Shown: positions 15,091-23,016 of the stretch, in pieces
Layout of the letters: each line of letters opens with the position of its first letter
How positions within the stretch are numbered: the first letter of the stretch is position 1
Source of the DNA: CAZJWR01 sp964549765
GTDB taxonomy: Bacteria; Zixibacteria; MSB-5A5; GN15; JAAZOE01
Assembly (NCBI GenBank): GCA_964549765.1
Contig: CAZJWR010000028.1
Span: 1 to 44,433, forward strand
Length of the DNA stretch: 44,433 bases
Reading direction: 5' to 3'
Notes under the pieces: model-generated
Databases searched by the model: none
Told to the model about the DNA's origin: nothing
What the model saw: only the letters and a program-made list of their open reading frames with translations
Position numbers and translations under genes: made by a program

Positions 15091-15690
15091 TCAAGATGCC
15101 GTATCGTCCTCGTCCGAAACATATGCCCGGATGATGCGCACCGGATCGACCGGCAGCGATTTCTCGTTGTTCATGGCTGGATTTCCCTTGACCGGAACGT
15201 CCCCGATTTTCCGGGCAACATCCAGCCCGTCGATCACCTGCCCAAAGATAGTATATCGTCCATCTAGGCTGGGCAGCTGCGTGAGACAAATATAGAACTG
15301 ACACGATGCCGAATTGCGATCGTGCCCGCGCGCCATGGCCACCGTCCCCGGCAGATGCTTGAGATTGGAGAACTCCCCCTGCAAAATATACCCCGCCGAC
15401 CCAGTCCCGTCGCCGATCGGGTCGCCACCCTGAATCAATTGTCCCTCGATGACCCGGTGAAATGTCAGGCCGTCATAGAATCCCTTTTCGACCAGATCCA
15501 TGAAACTGCTGACATGATGGGGGGCGACCTCGGGAAACAACTCCATGACGATGTTTCCCATGTCGGTTTCCATCACCACCCTCGGTCGTTCGGCAAACAC
15601 GCGGGCGGCCGGTTGCGGTTCCTCCTTTTTCTCGGAGGAACAGCCAAGGGTTATCGCGATCATAACAATAAATATCGTCAGCGTTTTCAT
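15091..15690 (-). CDS. Cyclophilin-type peptidyl-prolyl isomerase lipoprotein
   Basis: A 199-residue protein with a lipoprotein signal (hydrophobic stretch then ITLGC, lipidated Cys at about 17), a short charged linker (SSEKKEEPQP) and a cyclophilin domain. Active-site and family motifs are FHRVIEGQLIQGGDP, MARGHDRNSASCQFYICL and the Trp-less loop LDGRYTIFGQVIDG. The catalytic Arg of FHRV is present. It should catalyse proline cis/trans isomerisation of exported proteins while tethered to a membrane. It is transcribed away from the glycosyltransferase gene at 15847. A GGAG lies 11 nt before the ATG, a rather long spacing. Confidence 0.93.
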   Translation of the reverse strand: MKTLTIFIVMIAITLGCSSEKKEEPQPAARVFAERPRVVMETDMGNIVMELFPEVAPHHVSSFMDLVEKGFYDGLTFHRVIEGQLIQGGDPIGDGTGSAGYILQGEFSNLKHLPGTVAMARGHDRNSASCQFYICLTQLPSLDGRYTIFGQVIDGLDVARKIGDVPVKGNPAMNNEKSLPVDPVRIIRAYVSDEDDTAS

Positions 15691-15811
15691 CGGTGTTGGT
15701 CTCCGTTCGTAAAGCGTTCTCCCAACGACGCTTTCAGGTTGCGAATATAGAAATTGTATGCCATGAAGTCAAATAGAACATATTTTGCGCCTGCGTCCCG
15801 TCAGGTCGCAA

Positions 15812-15840
15812 TTGACAAATCGCCCGAATCACTCTACATT
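15812..15840 (+). promoter_or_regulatory. Promoter placing transcription start at the GT2 start codon (leaderless)
   Basis: TTGACA (15812-15817), a 17-bp spacer and TACATT (15835-15840). Six bases (ACGCCG) then separate the -10 box from the ATG at 15847, so the expected first transcribed base is the A of the start codon. No SD precedes the gene. Confidence 0.65.
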
Positions 15841-15846
15841 ACGCCG

Positions 15847-16530
15847 ATGAAGCTGTCGATCATCGTACCGGCATACAACGAGGAGCGGACTCTCCCGATC
15901 ATTCTCAATCGATTGTTCGAGATTCCCATAGACAAGGACATAATCGTCGTCGACGACGCCTCGCAGGACGGCTCGCCCGCCATTCTGAAGGCAATAGCCG
16001 AAGCGCATAAGATTACATTTCTGGCACACGATAAAAATCGCGGCAAGGGCGCCGCAATCCGCACCGGGCTCGAACTGGCCCGCGGCGAATATACCGTCAT
16101 TCAAGACGCCGACCTCGAATACGATCCCCATGACATCGTCCGCATGCTGGATACCGCCGAAAGGAACGACGCCGATGCCGTTTTCGGAGACCGCGTCCAT
16201 AATCCGGAATCGGGAGTATCTTATCGACGGTACTACTGGGGCGGACGACTTTTGACCCTTTTGGCCAATCTGCTGTACGGCGTCAACATCTCCGACGAAT
16301 CCACCTGTTACAAGATGGTGCGCACCAACCTGCTGAAATCGCTGAATCTTACCTGCAAACGATTTGAATTCTGTCCGGAAGTTGTGGCCAAGCTCGGCAA
16401 AAGAAAAATCAAGATTTACGAAATCCCGATCAGCTATGCTCCTCGCAAAATGGAAGAAGGAAAAAAAATTCGATGGCGTGACGGCCTCATCGCCATCTGG
16501 ACCCTGCTTAGGCTACGACTGCTGCCGTAG
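15847..16530 (+). CDS. Family 2 glycosyltransferase (dolichol/undecaprenyl-phosphate sugar transferase-like)
   Basis: A 227-residue cytoplasmic-face enzyme. It begins MKLSIIVPAYNEE, the typical GT2 start, with IIVVDDASQDGS near residue 37 and the metal-binding DADLEYDP near residue 90. A conserved C-terminal part reads FEFCPEVVAKLGKRKIKIYE. No C-terminal membrane helices are present, so it resembles the soluble DPM1-like type that loads a sugar onto a polyprenyl phosphate. A frame extension upstream to a TTG at 15754 lacks homology-like sequence and would overlap the promoter at 15812-15840, so I start at 15847. Its last 18 bases overlap the convergent membrane gene at 16513. A lipid-linked sugar made here could feed that kind of protein (inference). 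Confidence 0.9.
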   Translation: MKLSIIVPAYNEERTLPIILNRLFEIPIDKDIIVVDDASQDGSPAILKAIAEAHKITFLAHDKNRGKGAAIRTGLELARGEYTVIQDADLEYDPHDIVRMLDTAERNDADAVFGDRVHNPESGVSYRRYYWGGRLLTLLANLLYGVNISDESTCYKMVRTNLLKSLNLTCKRFEFCPEVVAKLGKRKIKIYEIPISYAPRKMEEGKKIRWRDGLIAIWTLLRLRLLP

Positions 16531-18252
16531 GCGATACCGGAAATATATCCCGACTGCGGCCAGGATCGATAGCACCGATACCCATAATCCCAGCGTGAAA
16601 TAGTTCGGATAATAATAGATTTCGACTTTCAAGTCCGTCGGCGCTATATCCAGAGCCACCAGGCCGGCGAACATCCCGACATCTTTTCCGTTTTCACGAC
16701 GCCAGCCGGGATCGTAGCCTTGGGACACGACCAACGTGTCGGGCCGGTCGGTACGAAGGGAAAAAGCGATCCGATTGGGCGTGAACGTCCGACGTTCGAC
16801 GGCGACGGCATTCTGCTGGGCGTACCATTCCCAGGTCTGATTACTTCGATCGATTATCCCCCGGCCCTCGCGATACGCCGACAGCCACGCCGCCCTGATG
16901 GTCCCCCGATTGGCCAGAAATGCGGCGTACATGTGATTGGGATCTCCGGCGATTTGCTTGAAATCCTCGTGATACACGACCCGTTCCGGGGCGCGGGTGA
17001 ACGTCTCACCCAGGATAGGCAGGCAGACCGCCAGGTGAGTCCCGAGTATCACCGCCGCCGTTCCATAGGCAACCAACCGCCGGCGATTTCCCGCGTATGA
17101 CAAAACGATATCCATCCCGCGACCGGCCAGCATCGCGAAAGCTATCAGCGCCAGCAGAATAAACCGGGACGGAACGCGAATCGATTCGAAGCCGGGCAGG
17201 TGATGCAACAGATCCCACGGCGACCACGGCGGAAGAAACGATCCAAAAACAAAAAGGAACGAAATACCGATCAGGAGCAGATATCGCCAGTTCCGCTTGA
17301 ATTGCACGAGCGCCACGACAACCAGCAGTATGGCCAGGGGGCCGACAAAGGCCCCGTATTCATGCCAGCCCCAGACATATCCCTTAATATGGTCGGCAAA
17401 CAATGATTGATTGAACGAGAATAGCATCGTCGGGATAATCCACAGCGGCGTCGTTTGCACCGTGCCTTCGGGAATCCACGGGTGGCGGGAGAGGTAATCG
17501 AACATGGGGAAAAATTTGACGGCGGCAAAAAGAATTCCGCATACACCTGCTGCGATAGCGTACAGGGGCGGCCGGAGGGTGCGTACGCGGTCGATGTCAA
17601 GCAGGCTGAACAGGAACAGGAAGAGAAGCGTGAACAGAAGCGGCACGGCCGCGCCCGATCCAAGTATTATGAATGCCACCGCCGCCCCGGCCGACAGCAT
17701 ATGAACCGGTCGCTCCAGAGATTTCTTATAGAAAAACAGCACCCAGGGAAAAATCGCAAAATAATGAAACGGGATATGCCCGGCCGCGAAATGAAGGGTC
17801 AGGAGAGAACCGAGCATGTAGACAATTGGCGGTATTAAGGCCCCGTGGTGACTGATCCCGAGTTTCCGGGCCAGTTTATACCATCCGGACAGGCCGATGA
17901 AATAGATCACGAGAAGCTGAATTTTGAGGCCGATCAGCGGCCCGAAGATCAGCAGCAGGCCGAAGAGCGGATTGAGGACGGGCACTTCGGGATGCGCGAA
18001 GAGGATATTGCCGCCGCCGATGTAGGGATTCCAGAAGGGGAACTGACCATAATCAACAATCGAACGCACCGCCGCGGCGTGAAGAGTAGTAAACAAATCC
18101 CAGTCCCGGACACCCCAGTTATGGATATGCCTGAGAATGGGAACAGCCAGAATCAGGGTGATACCGGCGAAGATGGCATACGGCAACCATCGCGGATCGA
18201 CGGAATCGGCATTCCCCGGGAGTTTGTTTCGTCCGGAATTCATGAACGCCAC
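16513..18252 (-). CDS. YfhO-like polytopic membrane protein (putative GT-C-type)
   Basis: A 579-residue protein with about a dozen hydrophobic segments, an early extracytoplasmic motif with GVRDWDLF and FPFWNPYIGGG, and a C-terminal soluble region of about 150 residues ending in a last membrane helix. The 'WD' acidic loop after TM1 and the FWNP motif are typical of YfhO and other GT-C-type lipid-linked sugar transferases and flippase-associated proteins. The start may be GTG at 18252 or ATG at 18243 (MNSGRNK); neither has a strong SD. It converges on the GT2 gene, overlapping it by 18 bp. The likely role is glycosylation of an envelope polymer or protein, but the substrate cannot be read from sequence. 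Confidence 0.78.
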   Translation of the reverse strand: MAFMNSGRNKLPGNADSVDPRWLPYAIFAGITLILAVPILRHIHNWGVRDWDLFTTLHAAAVRSIVDYGQFPFWNPYIGGGNILFAHPEVPVLNPLFGLLLIFGPLIGLKIQLLVIYFIGLSGWYKLARKLGISHHGALIPPIVYMLGSLLTLHFAAGHIPFHYFAIFPWVLFFYKKSLERPVHMLSAGAAVAFIILGSGAAVPLLFTLLFLFLFSLLDIDRVRTLRPPLYAIAAGVCGILFAAVKFFPMFDYLSRHPWIPEGTVQTTPLWIIPTMLFSFNQSLFADHIKGYVWGWHEYGAFVGPLAILLVVVALVQFKRNWRYLLLIGISFLFVFGSFLPPWSPWDLLHHLPGFESIRVPSRFILLALIAFAMLAGRGMDIVLSYAGNRRRLVAYGTAAVILGTHLAVCLPILGETFTRAPERVVYHEDFKQIAGDPNHMYAAFLANRGTIRAAWLSAYREGRGIIDRSNQTWEWYAQQNAVAVERRTFTPNRIAFSLRTDRPDTLVVSQGYDPGWRRENGKDVGMFAGLVALDIAPTDLKVEIYYYPNYFTLGLWVSVLSILAAVGIYFRYRLRQQS

Positions 18253-18291
18253 TATTACTTATCCACGGCAGGATTCACGTGGAAATCGACC

Positions 18292-19653
18292 TTAGTATTC
18301 CCGCAATGAATCGACAACAATCCAGCGGATGATGGAATCGGCCAGCGCCGCCGCCGTGTCCGGATCGAGGCTCAGGCTGTCGGCGTAATGCCCTGCCTGG
18401 ATATAGGTCACCAGTGAACAAGCGTTATCGCCGGCGATGGCATTGGGCGTCACATCGCTGCCGTTGCCCCGGATGCCGAGATGGCTGGACATATCGTAAT
18501 TTCCATCCAAAGTGGTTCCATTATGGCACATAACGCAGGAGTTATCAAGAATCGATTTCATTTGGTCGGTATAATTGTTCATACCCGATGATCCCGGTAC
18601 GGCGTTGTTAATGACGGCCCAGCGGATTGCCTTGTCCTCCTCGACCGTGTTGAGGTCGCTGATATGACTGATCGGATTGAGGTCGGCGACGAACTGACAG
18701 GACGTATCGCCGGGAACGAGGTTGTTGTTTTCCGACAGCGTATAGTAGAAGTCGACCCGGTAACTGCTGACACCGCCGTGACAGGCGGCTCCCTGACAGT
18801 TGTCGATCAGTATCGGCCTGATATCAGGGTAAAATTTGAACTGGCCGGGATTGGTGGCGAAGGCTTGGAATTTGACCGAGTCGACCCGGGAACCATTGTA
18901 AATGGCATACCCATAGAGTTCGGGGGTCGTGTTGGGGTAAGTCCCCAGATACGGATCGGGATTTACGGTCAATACCCAATCCGCCTGTGCCAGTCCGGCG
19001 GTATCGGTGAATGTGTACGCCGTATCCAAAAGATACGGCCTGCCGAGCATGGAATCGGTGGCAACCACGCATCGCTCGATCGTTTTGAAGACAACTCGAG
19101 AGTCGGGGATGGCGTTGCCGTATTTATCCTTTACCCGCACCACATAAGGCACCGGGATTGTTTGTCCTGCCGTGGACGATTGCGACGTCAAAGGCGATAT
19201 CTTCTCGATATCAGCCGGCGTTCCCCGATTCACGGTCACGATAATATATACCGCGCCGGTATCTCCGACTAAGGAAGTGCTGATCATGAGGGTATCGGCG
19301 CCCGCCGAGGAGTCGCTGCGGTACTGATTATAGGCGTAGCCCGATTGATCCGTGATAAGAGCGGAACTTATCGTGGGGTCGGTAAAAAAGAAACCGCCTC
19401 CGTTGCTCGGCGACACCTGGGCGAATGTCACGGTATCGCCGACAATCGGCAGCCCCTGGCTGTTGATAACCCTGACCCTGATAGTATCGGAATAGGTGTA
19501 CGGCGGCAGCGTCAGAGCAGGAGTTGAAACCAATTGGATGGAGATTGTCGGTTCGGTGTTCGCGTCCGGCGGGACGCCTTTTTTTCCGCAGGATACGGCA
19601 AAAACGATTGCGAGTGCTACCCCTATTGTCAGCGCGGCCAGGTGTTTTTTCAC
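18292..19653 (-). CDS. Lipoprotein with Ig-like (invasin-type) domains and haem-c-like cysteine motifs
   Basis: A 453-residue lipoprotein (signal ending AVSC, lipidated Cys 22; GTG start). Residues about 35-145 and 150-265 look like two Big_1/invasin Ig domains (DTVTFAQVSP, VVRVKDKYGNAIPDSRVVF). The C-terminal 180 residues carry CQGAACH (286-292, a CX4CH spacing) and CVMCH (373-377, classical CXXCH), each in the 'PILIDNC' or 'ILDNSC' context seen in c-type cytochrome domains. Family knowledge: such motifs bind covalent haem c in the periplasm. This could be a surface-tethered electron carrier or a structural protein. A promoter with two overlapping -35/-10 pairs precedes it (19695-19729). No cytochrome maturation genes are nearby. 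Confidence 0.8.
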   Translation of the reverse strand: MKKHLAALTIGVALAIVFAVSCGKKGVPPDANTEPTISIQLVSTPALTLPPYTYSDTIRVRVINSQGLPIVGDTVTFAQVSPSNGGGFFFTDPTISSALITDQSGYAYNQYRSDSSAGADTLMISTSLVGDTGAVYIIVTVNRGTPADIEKISPLTSQSSTAGQTIPVPYVVRVKDKYGNAIPDSRVVFKTIERCVVATDSMLGRPYLLDTAYTFTDTAGLAQADWVLTVNPDPYLGTYPNTTPELYGYAIYNGSRVDSVKFQAFATNPGQFKFYPDIRPILIDNCQGAACHGGVSSYRVDFYYTLSENNNLVPGDTSCQFVADLNPISHISDLNTVEEDKAIRWAVINNAVPGSSGMNNYTDQMKSILDNSCVMCHNGTTLDGNYDMSSHLGIRGNGSDVTPNAIAGDNACSLVTYIQAGHYADSLSLDPDTAAALADSIIRWIVVDSLREY

Positions 19654-19694
19654 GTTGCTGTCCCCGGTTTATGTTATTTCAATTTCTGCTTCAA

Positions 19695-19729
19695 TTTATA
19701 CCATTATACACGGCAAAGGTCAAGGTCAA
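19695..19729 (-). promoter_or_regulatory. Promoter of the haem-motif lipoprotein, two overlapping hexamer pairs
   Basis: Minus strand: TTGACC (19723-19718), 17 bp, TATAAA (19700-19695). A second TTGACC (19729-19724) lies immediately upstream and a TATAAT (19708-19703) sits in between, giving a 15-bp-spaced alternative. Confidence 0.65.
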
Positions 19730-19824
19730 TCCCGTCGAAATCACCGTTTTAACGATGCCCGGCGGTGGCCTTATTGGACAATTCGCCTGATTTGACAAAA
19801 GATTAACCGATTCCCAATCTTTTC

Positions 19825-19852
19825 TTGACATCGACGCCCCCGGCGATATATT
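19825..19852 (+). promoter_or_regulatory. Sigma-70-type promoter for the Na/Pi cotransporter-phoU operon
   Basis: TTGACA (19825-19830), 16-bp spacer, TATATT (19847-19852). Transcription should begin near 19859, about 64 nt before the start at 19923. No obvious Pho-box pair was seen. Confidence 0.7.
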
Positions 19853-19922
19853 TGGCCCCTAATACGATCAGCTTCCAGCAGACCGGAATCCGTGCCTGCT
19901 GAAAATTGAGGGTCGCCAAGAC

Positions 19923-21008
19923 TTGCAGGACTCGCAAAAATCGCTTCTCCCACGCATCATCCTTCTGATTGGATTATTGTACCTGTTCCTTCTTTCGGTG
20001 GGTTTATTGGGCAATTCGCTCAAACTTTTCGGCAAGGGATTCGCCGAAACCCTGCTGACCACGACATCCAATCCCGTCCTCGGTTTGTTCATCGGCATCC
20101 TGGTGACAAGCGTCGTGCAATCTTCTTCGATGACCACCTCCCTGCTGGTCGGCATGGTCGGCAGCGGCCTGATATCGGTCGAAAACGCCATCCCGATCGT
20201 CATGGGCGCCAATATCGGCACGACGATTACCAATATTCTCGTTTCGCTGGTCCATATCAATCGCAGCGCCGAATTCCGGCGGGCGTTTGCCGCCTCGACC
20301 GTTCATGACATTTTCAATATCCTGTCGGTGATCATCTTTCTGCCGATTCAGATATACACGAATTTCCTGGGAAGATTGAGCGATATGCTGGCGGAGGTCT
20401 TCTCCGACGTCGGCGGCATGAAGCTATTCAATCCGCTGGGGACGATCACGAAGCCGGTCATCCATCTGCTGATCGACCTGTTTCATCAGAACGCCATCCT
20501 GCTGTGTATTTTTGCGGTGCTTCTTCTGTTCGCTTCCCTGCACTTCATGGTCAAAACCCTTCGGTCGGTATTCGTCGCCCGCCTGACCGGTCTGTTCCAG
20601 CGCTACATTTTCAAAACCACCCTGCGGGCATTTTTCGTGGGATTGGTTCTCACCGTGCTGGTGCAGTCTTCCTCGATCACGACGTCGCTGATCGTTCCGC
20701 TGGCGGGATCGGGCGTGTTGAGCCTGATTCAGATATTCCCGTACACATTGGGCGCCAATCTGGGAACGACCGCCACCGCCATCCTGGCGTCGCTGGCCAC
20801 GGGCAATATCCACGCCGTGACGATAGCCTTCAGTCATATGTTTTTCAACTTGTGCGGAATCGGCGTCTTCCTGCCGTTGAAGAAAATCCCGCTCACGCTG
20901 GCCCGAAAACTGGCTAATTACTCGGTGCGGTCGAAAATAATACCGATTGCTTTTGTCGGTATCGTGTTTTTTCTTGTTCCTTTGGTATTGCTCTACCTGT
21001 GGAGGTAA
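19923..21008 (+). CDS. Na+/phosphate cotransporter family protein (NptA/SLC34-like)
   Basis: A 361-residue membrane protein. Two inverted halves each carry the family signature: QSSSMTTSLLVGMV (residues 66-79) with GANIGTTITN (95-104), and QSSSITTSLIVPLA (248-261) with GANLGTTATA. These QSSS repeats form the Na+/Pi binding site in the SLC34/NptA family. The start is a TTG at 19923 with GAGGG about ten bases upstream. The next gene is a PhoU-domain protein, starting three bases after the stop; its SD (GGAGG) lies within the last codons of this gene. The pair likely imports phosphate under PhoU control. Sequence alone cannot exclude another anion. Confidence 0.92.
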   Translation: MQDSQKSLLPRIILLIGLLYLFLLSVGLLGNSLKLFGKGFAETLLTTTSNPVLGLFIGILVTSVVQSSSMTTSLLVGMVGSGLISVENAIPIVMGANIGTTITNILVSLVHINRSAEFRRAFAASTVHDIFNILSVIIFLPIQIYTNFLGRLSDMLAEVFSDVGGMKLFNPLGTITKPVIHLLIDLFHQNAILLCIFAVLLLFASLHFMVKTLRSVFVARLTGLFQRYIFKTTLRAFFVGLVLTVLVQSSSITTSLIVPLAGSGVLSLIQIFPYTLGANLGTTATAILASLATGNIHAVTIAFSHMFFNLCGIGVFLPLKKIPLTLARKLANYSVRSKIIPIAFVGIVFFLVPLVLLYLWR

Positions 21009-21011
21009 CAG

Positions 21012-21701
21012 ATGTTCGATTTCCTGAGAGAATTCTTTTACTCGCATGACCTGTTCAAGGAATGCTACGACGCCACGGCCGAAATGCTGAGCGCGGATTA
21101 CAACATGTTCGCCGAATCGGTGCGCTCCCTGCGCCATTCCGATACAGCGGAACTGCAATTCGACATCTACGCCGCCGACAAGCGGATAAATAAATTCGAG
21201 CGGGAAATCCGCCGCAAGGTGCTGGCGCAGCTTGCCATCGCCCACCCCATGGACGTCGCTCCGGGGCTGGTTCTGATCTCGGTCGTCAACGACGTGGAAC
21301 GTATCGGCGATTACACCAAAAATATCACCGAGCTGGCCCGCGCCCATCCCAAACGCCTCCACGGGTATACCTTCGAGGAAAAACTGACGGAAGTCGAGCA
21401 GAAAATCACGGAACGTTTCAAGGAAGTCACCGAAGCCTTCACGCAGTCGGACGAGGCCCTGGCGGCGAAGCTGATGCAGGAGCATCGCGATATTTCAACC
21501 TGGTGCGACCAGGTCGTCCGCGACCTCATCGTGGGGCCGACCGAGGGTCTCTATGTCGGCCACGCCGTGGCCCTGGCCATGTACACCCGGTTTCTCAAGC
21601 GGATATCGGCGCACCTGACCAACATCGTTTCCTCGGTTGTCAACCCGTTTCCGAGAATCAAATATCGCATGAAAAATTCGTCTCAAAAGAAGAAGGAATA
21701 G
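21012..21701 (+). CDS. PhoU-domain regulator of phosphate uptake
   Basis: A 229-residue all-alpha protein with two PhoU-like three-helix units. The metal-cluster-type motif is visible as E.DR-like residues in VVNDVERIGDYTKNITELA (about 95-113), a conserved PhoU segment. A C-terminal unit has AMYTRFLKRISAHLTNIVSSV (about 195-215), the second conserved histidine/asparagine block. Coupled to the transporter gene (spacing three bases), it probably restrains the cotransporter when phosphate is plentiful, as PhoU does with PstSCAB. Its end lies only 5 bp from the end of the convergent exchanger gene, with no terminator hairpin visible. Confidence 0.92.
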   Translation: MFDFLREFFYSHDLFKECYDATAEMLSADYNMFAESVRSLRHSDTAELQFDIYAADKRINKFEREIRRKVLAQLAIAHPMDVAPGLVLISVVNDVERIGDYTKNITELARAHPKRLHGYTFEEKLTEVEQKITERFKEVTEAFTQSDEALAAKLMQEHRDISTWCDQVVRDLIVGPTEGLYVGHAVALAMYTRFLKRISAHLTNIVSSVVNPFPRIKYRMKNSSQKKKE

Positions 21702-21706
21702 CGCCG

Positions 21707-22921
21707 TCAGCGTCTGAATTTCAGGCCGATCCGCACCAGTGACGGCAGATGCCTTCGGTCGCGGATCAGGATCAACACGGCAAACGCCAGATATATCGCA
21801 AGCACTTCCATCCTGATCTCAGAAACGATCAGTTGCGCCAAAAACAGCACGACAAGCAGCACCGCGCCATACCAGGAAATTTTCAGATTGGACAGAATGG
21901 CAATGGCAAAAATCGACTGTCCCGCTGTCAGCCAGATCTCGTGATCCTGCCGCAAGTCGAGCGCCAGCGCACTCACCTTGCCGGCGGCGATCGAAAACAC
22001 GATCGGCAGGGTGCCCACCAGAAGCGTCCATTGGTTGACTTTGGATGATATCAGCGCCCCGATGGCCGCCTGCGCCTGCCGGCGGAACGCCCAGATGGCA
22101 GCGACCATGAATTCGGGCGCCTCCGACGCCAGAGGCGCCAGCCATTGCACCAGCAAGAATTCGTCAATCCCCGATGCCCGCCCGAAAGCCACGAGCGAAT
22201 CGGCGAACGGTTCCGCCGAAAGAAATATGATGACTCCGGAATAGAGAAAGAGCACTATCGTCACCGTTCGACGGGCCGCCGGTCGCAAGCCTCCGATCAG
22301 CGCCGCCGGTCCGACCAGTTCCGGTTCCTCGGCATGGGCCCGGGCGGTGCGAACAATGTAAGCGGTGAAAATAGCCAGCAGAATGACGGCGTCGAAAAGC
22401 GACAACTCCTTCTTGAACGGAATCGAAAAGGCGTAAATCGTCGCGCAGGTCAGGTAGAAAATCTCGGTGCTGTGCGACTGGGCCAGTTGCAGTGACTTCT
22501 TGCGGGATTTCATATACGAAATGAAGAGCACCATCGGCCATCCGAGGCCGATCAGCAGCCGGTTGGCGCCGGTCATGTTGGCCAGGGCCAGCGGGCCGTG
22601 CTCGATCATCAACGGGCCGTAGATGCGGGTGTCGGCCCCGGCCTTCCAGGCAAATACCATATCGACGGCGTATTCGGGCAAAACGGCGATCAAAGCCAAG
22701 AGCGCCAGCGCAAATCCCTCGGAGATATCCATCTGCACGACTTCGGCCGCCCAGGACAGCATGAAGGCCGCGCCCAGAAGTCCCATGCCGAATAGCAGCG
22801 CCTCAGTCCCGGGCCCATTATGCAGGACATGAAGACGCATCAGCAGACCAGGCCCGGTCAGGAGGATCGCCACCGGGATCATGACATGGCTGATTATTCC
22901 GGGAGACGAGGATGTCGACAT
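21707..22921 (-). CDS. Sodium/calcium exchanger (CaCA) family membrane protein
   Basis: A 404-residue protein with about eleven membrane segments in two related halves. The alpha-1-like region has ALALLALIAVLPEYAVDMVFAW plus GANRLLIGLGW. The alpha-2-like region has WLAPLASEAPEFMVAAIWAF plus SSKVNQWTLLVGTLP. The acidic Pro-Glu (PE) residues in both halves match the cation-binding site of the CaCA superfamily. It probably exchanges Ca2+ or another cation against Na+ or H+ across the inner membrane. It stands alone on the minus strand; a weak promoter is at 22963-22991. The substrate is not deducible. Confidence 0.85.
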   Translation of the reverse strand: MSTSSSPGIISHVMIPVAILLTGPGLLMRLHVLHNGPGTEALLFGMGLLGAAFMLSWAAEVVQMDISEGFALALLALIAVLPEYAVDMVFAWKAGADTRIYGPLMIEHGPLALANMTGANRLLIGLGWPMVLFISYMKSRKKSLQLAQSHSTEIFYLTCATIYAFSIPFKKELSLFDAVILLAIFTAYIVRTARAHAEEPELVGPAALIGGLRPAARRTVTIVLFLYSGVIIFLSAEPFADSLVAFGRASGIDEFLLVQWLAPLASEAPEFMVAAIWAFRRQAQAAIGALISSKVNQWTLLVGTLPIVFSIAAGKVSALALDLRQDHEIWLTAGQSIFAIAILSNLKISWYGAVLLVVLFLAQLIVSEIRMEVLAIYLAFAVLILIRDRRHLPSLVRIGLKFRR

Positions 22922-22962
22922 TCTATGGAACCAACCTTTGCTATCGCGTCAATTACGGGCGC

Positions 22963-22991
22963 AAGGTATGATAATGGGCAGATCGAGTCAA
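22963..22991 (-). promoter_or_regulatory. Possible promoter of the exchanger gene
   Basis: Minus strand TTGACT (22991-22986), 17-bp spacer, TACCTT (22968-22963), 42 bp before the ATG at 22921. It overlaps the very end of the intergenic space behind the YCII-SRPBCC gene. Confidence 0.4.
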
Positions 22992-23016
22992 GAATTCAAT
23001 GCCTTTGGCGAGACGC

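Noticed and set aside
20424..21485. 353-residue minus-strand frame across the Na/Pi cotransporter and phoU
   Set aside because: Shadow of two clear families; the product is Arg/Gln/His-rich with no domain.
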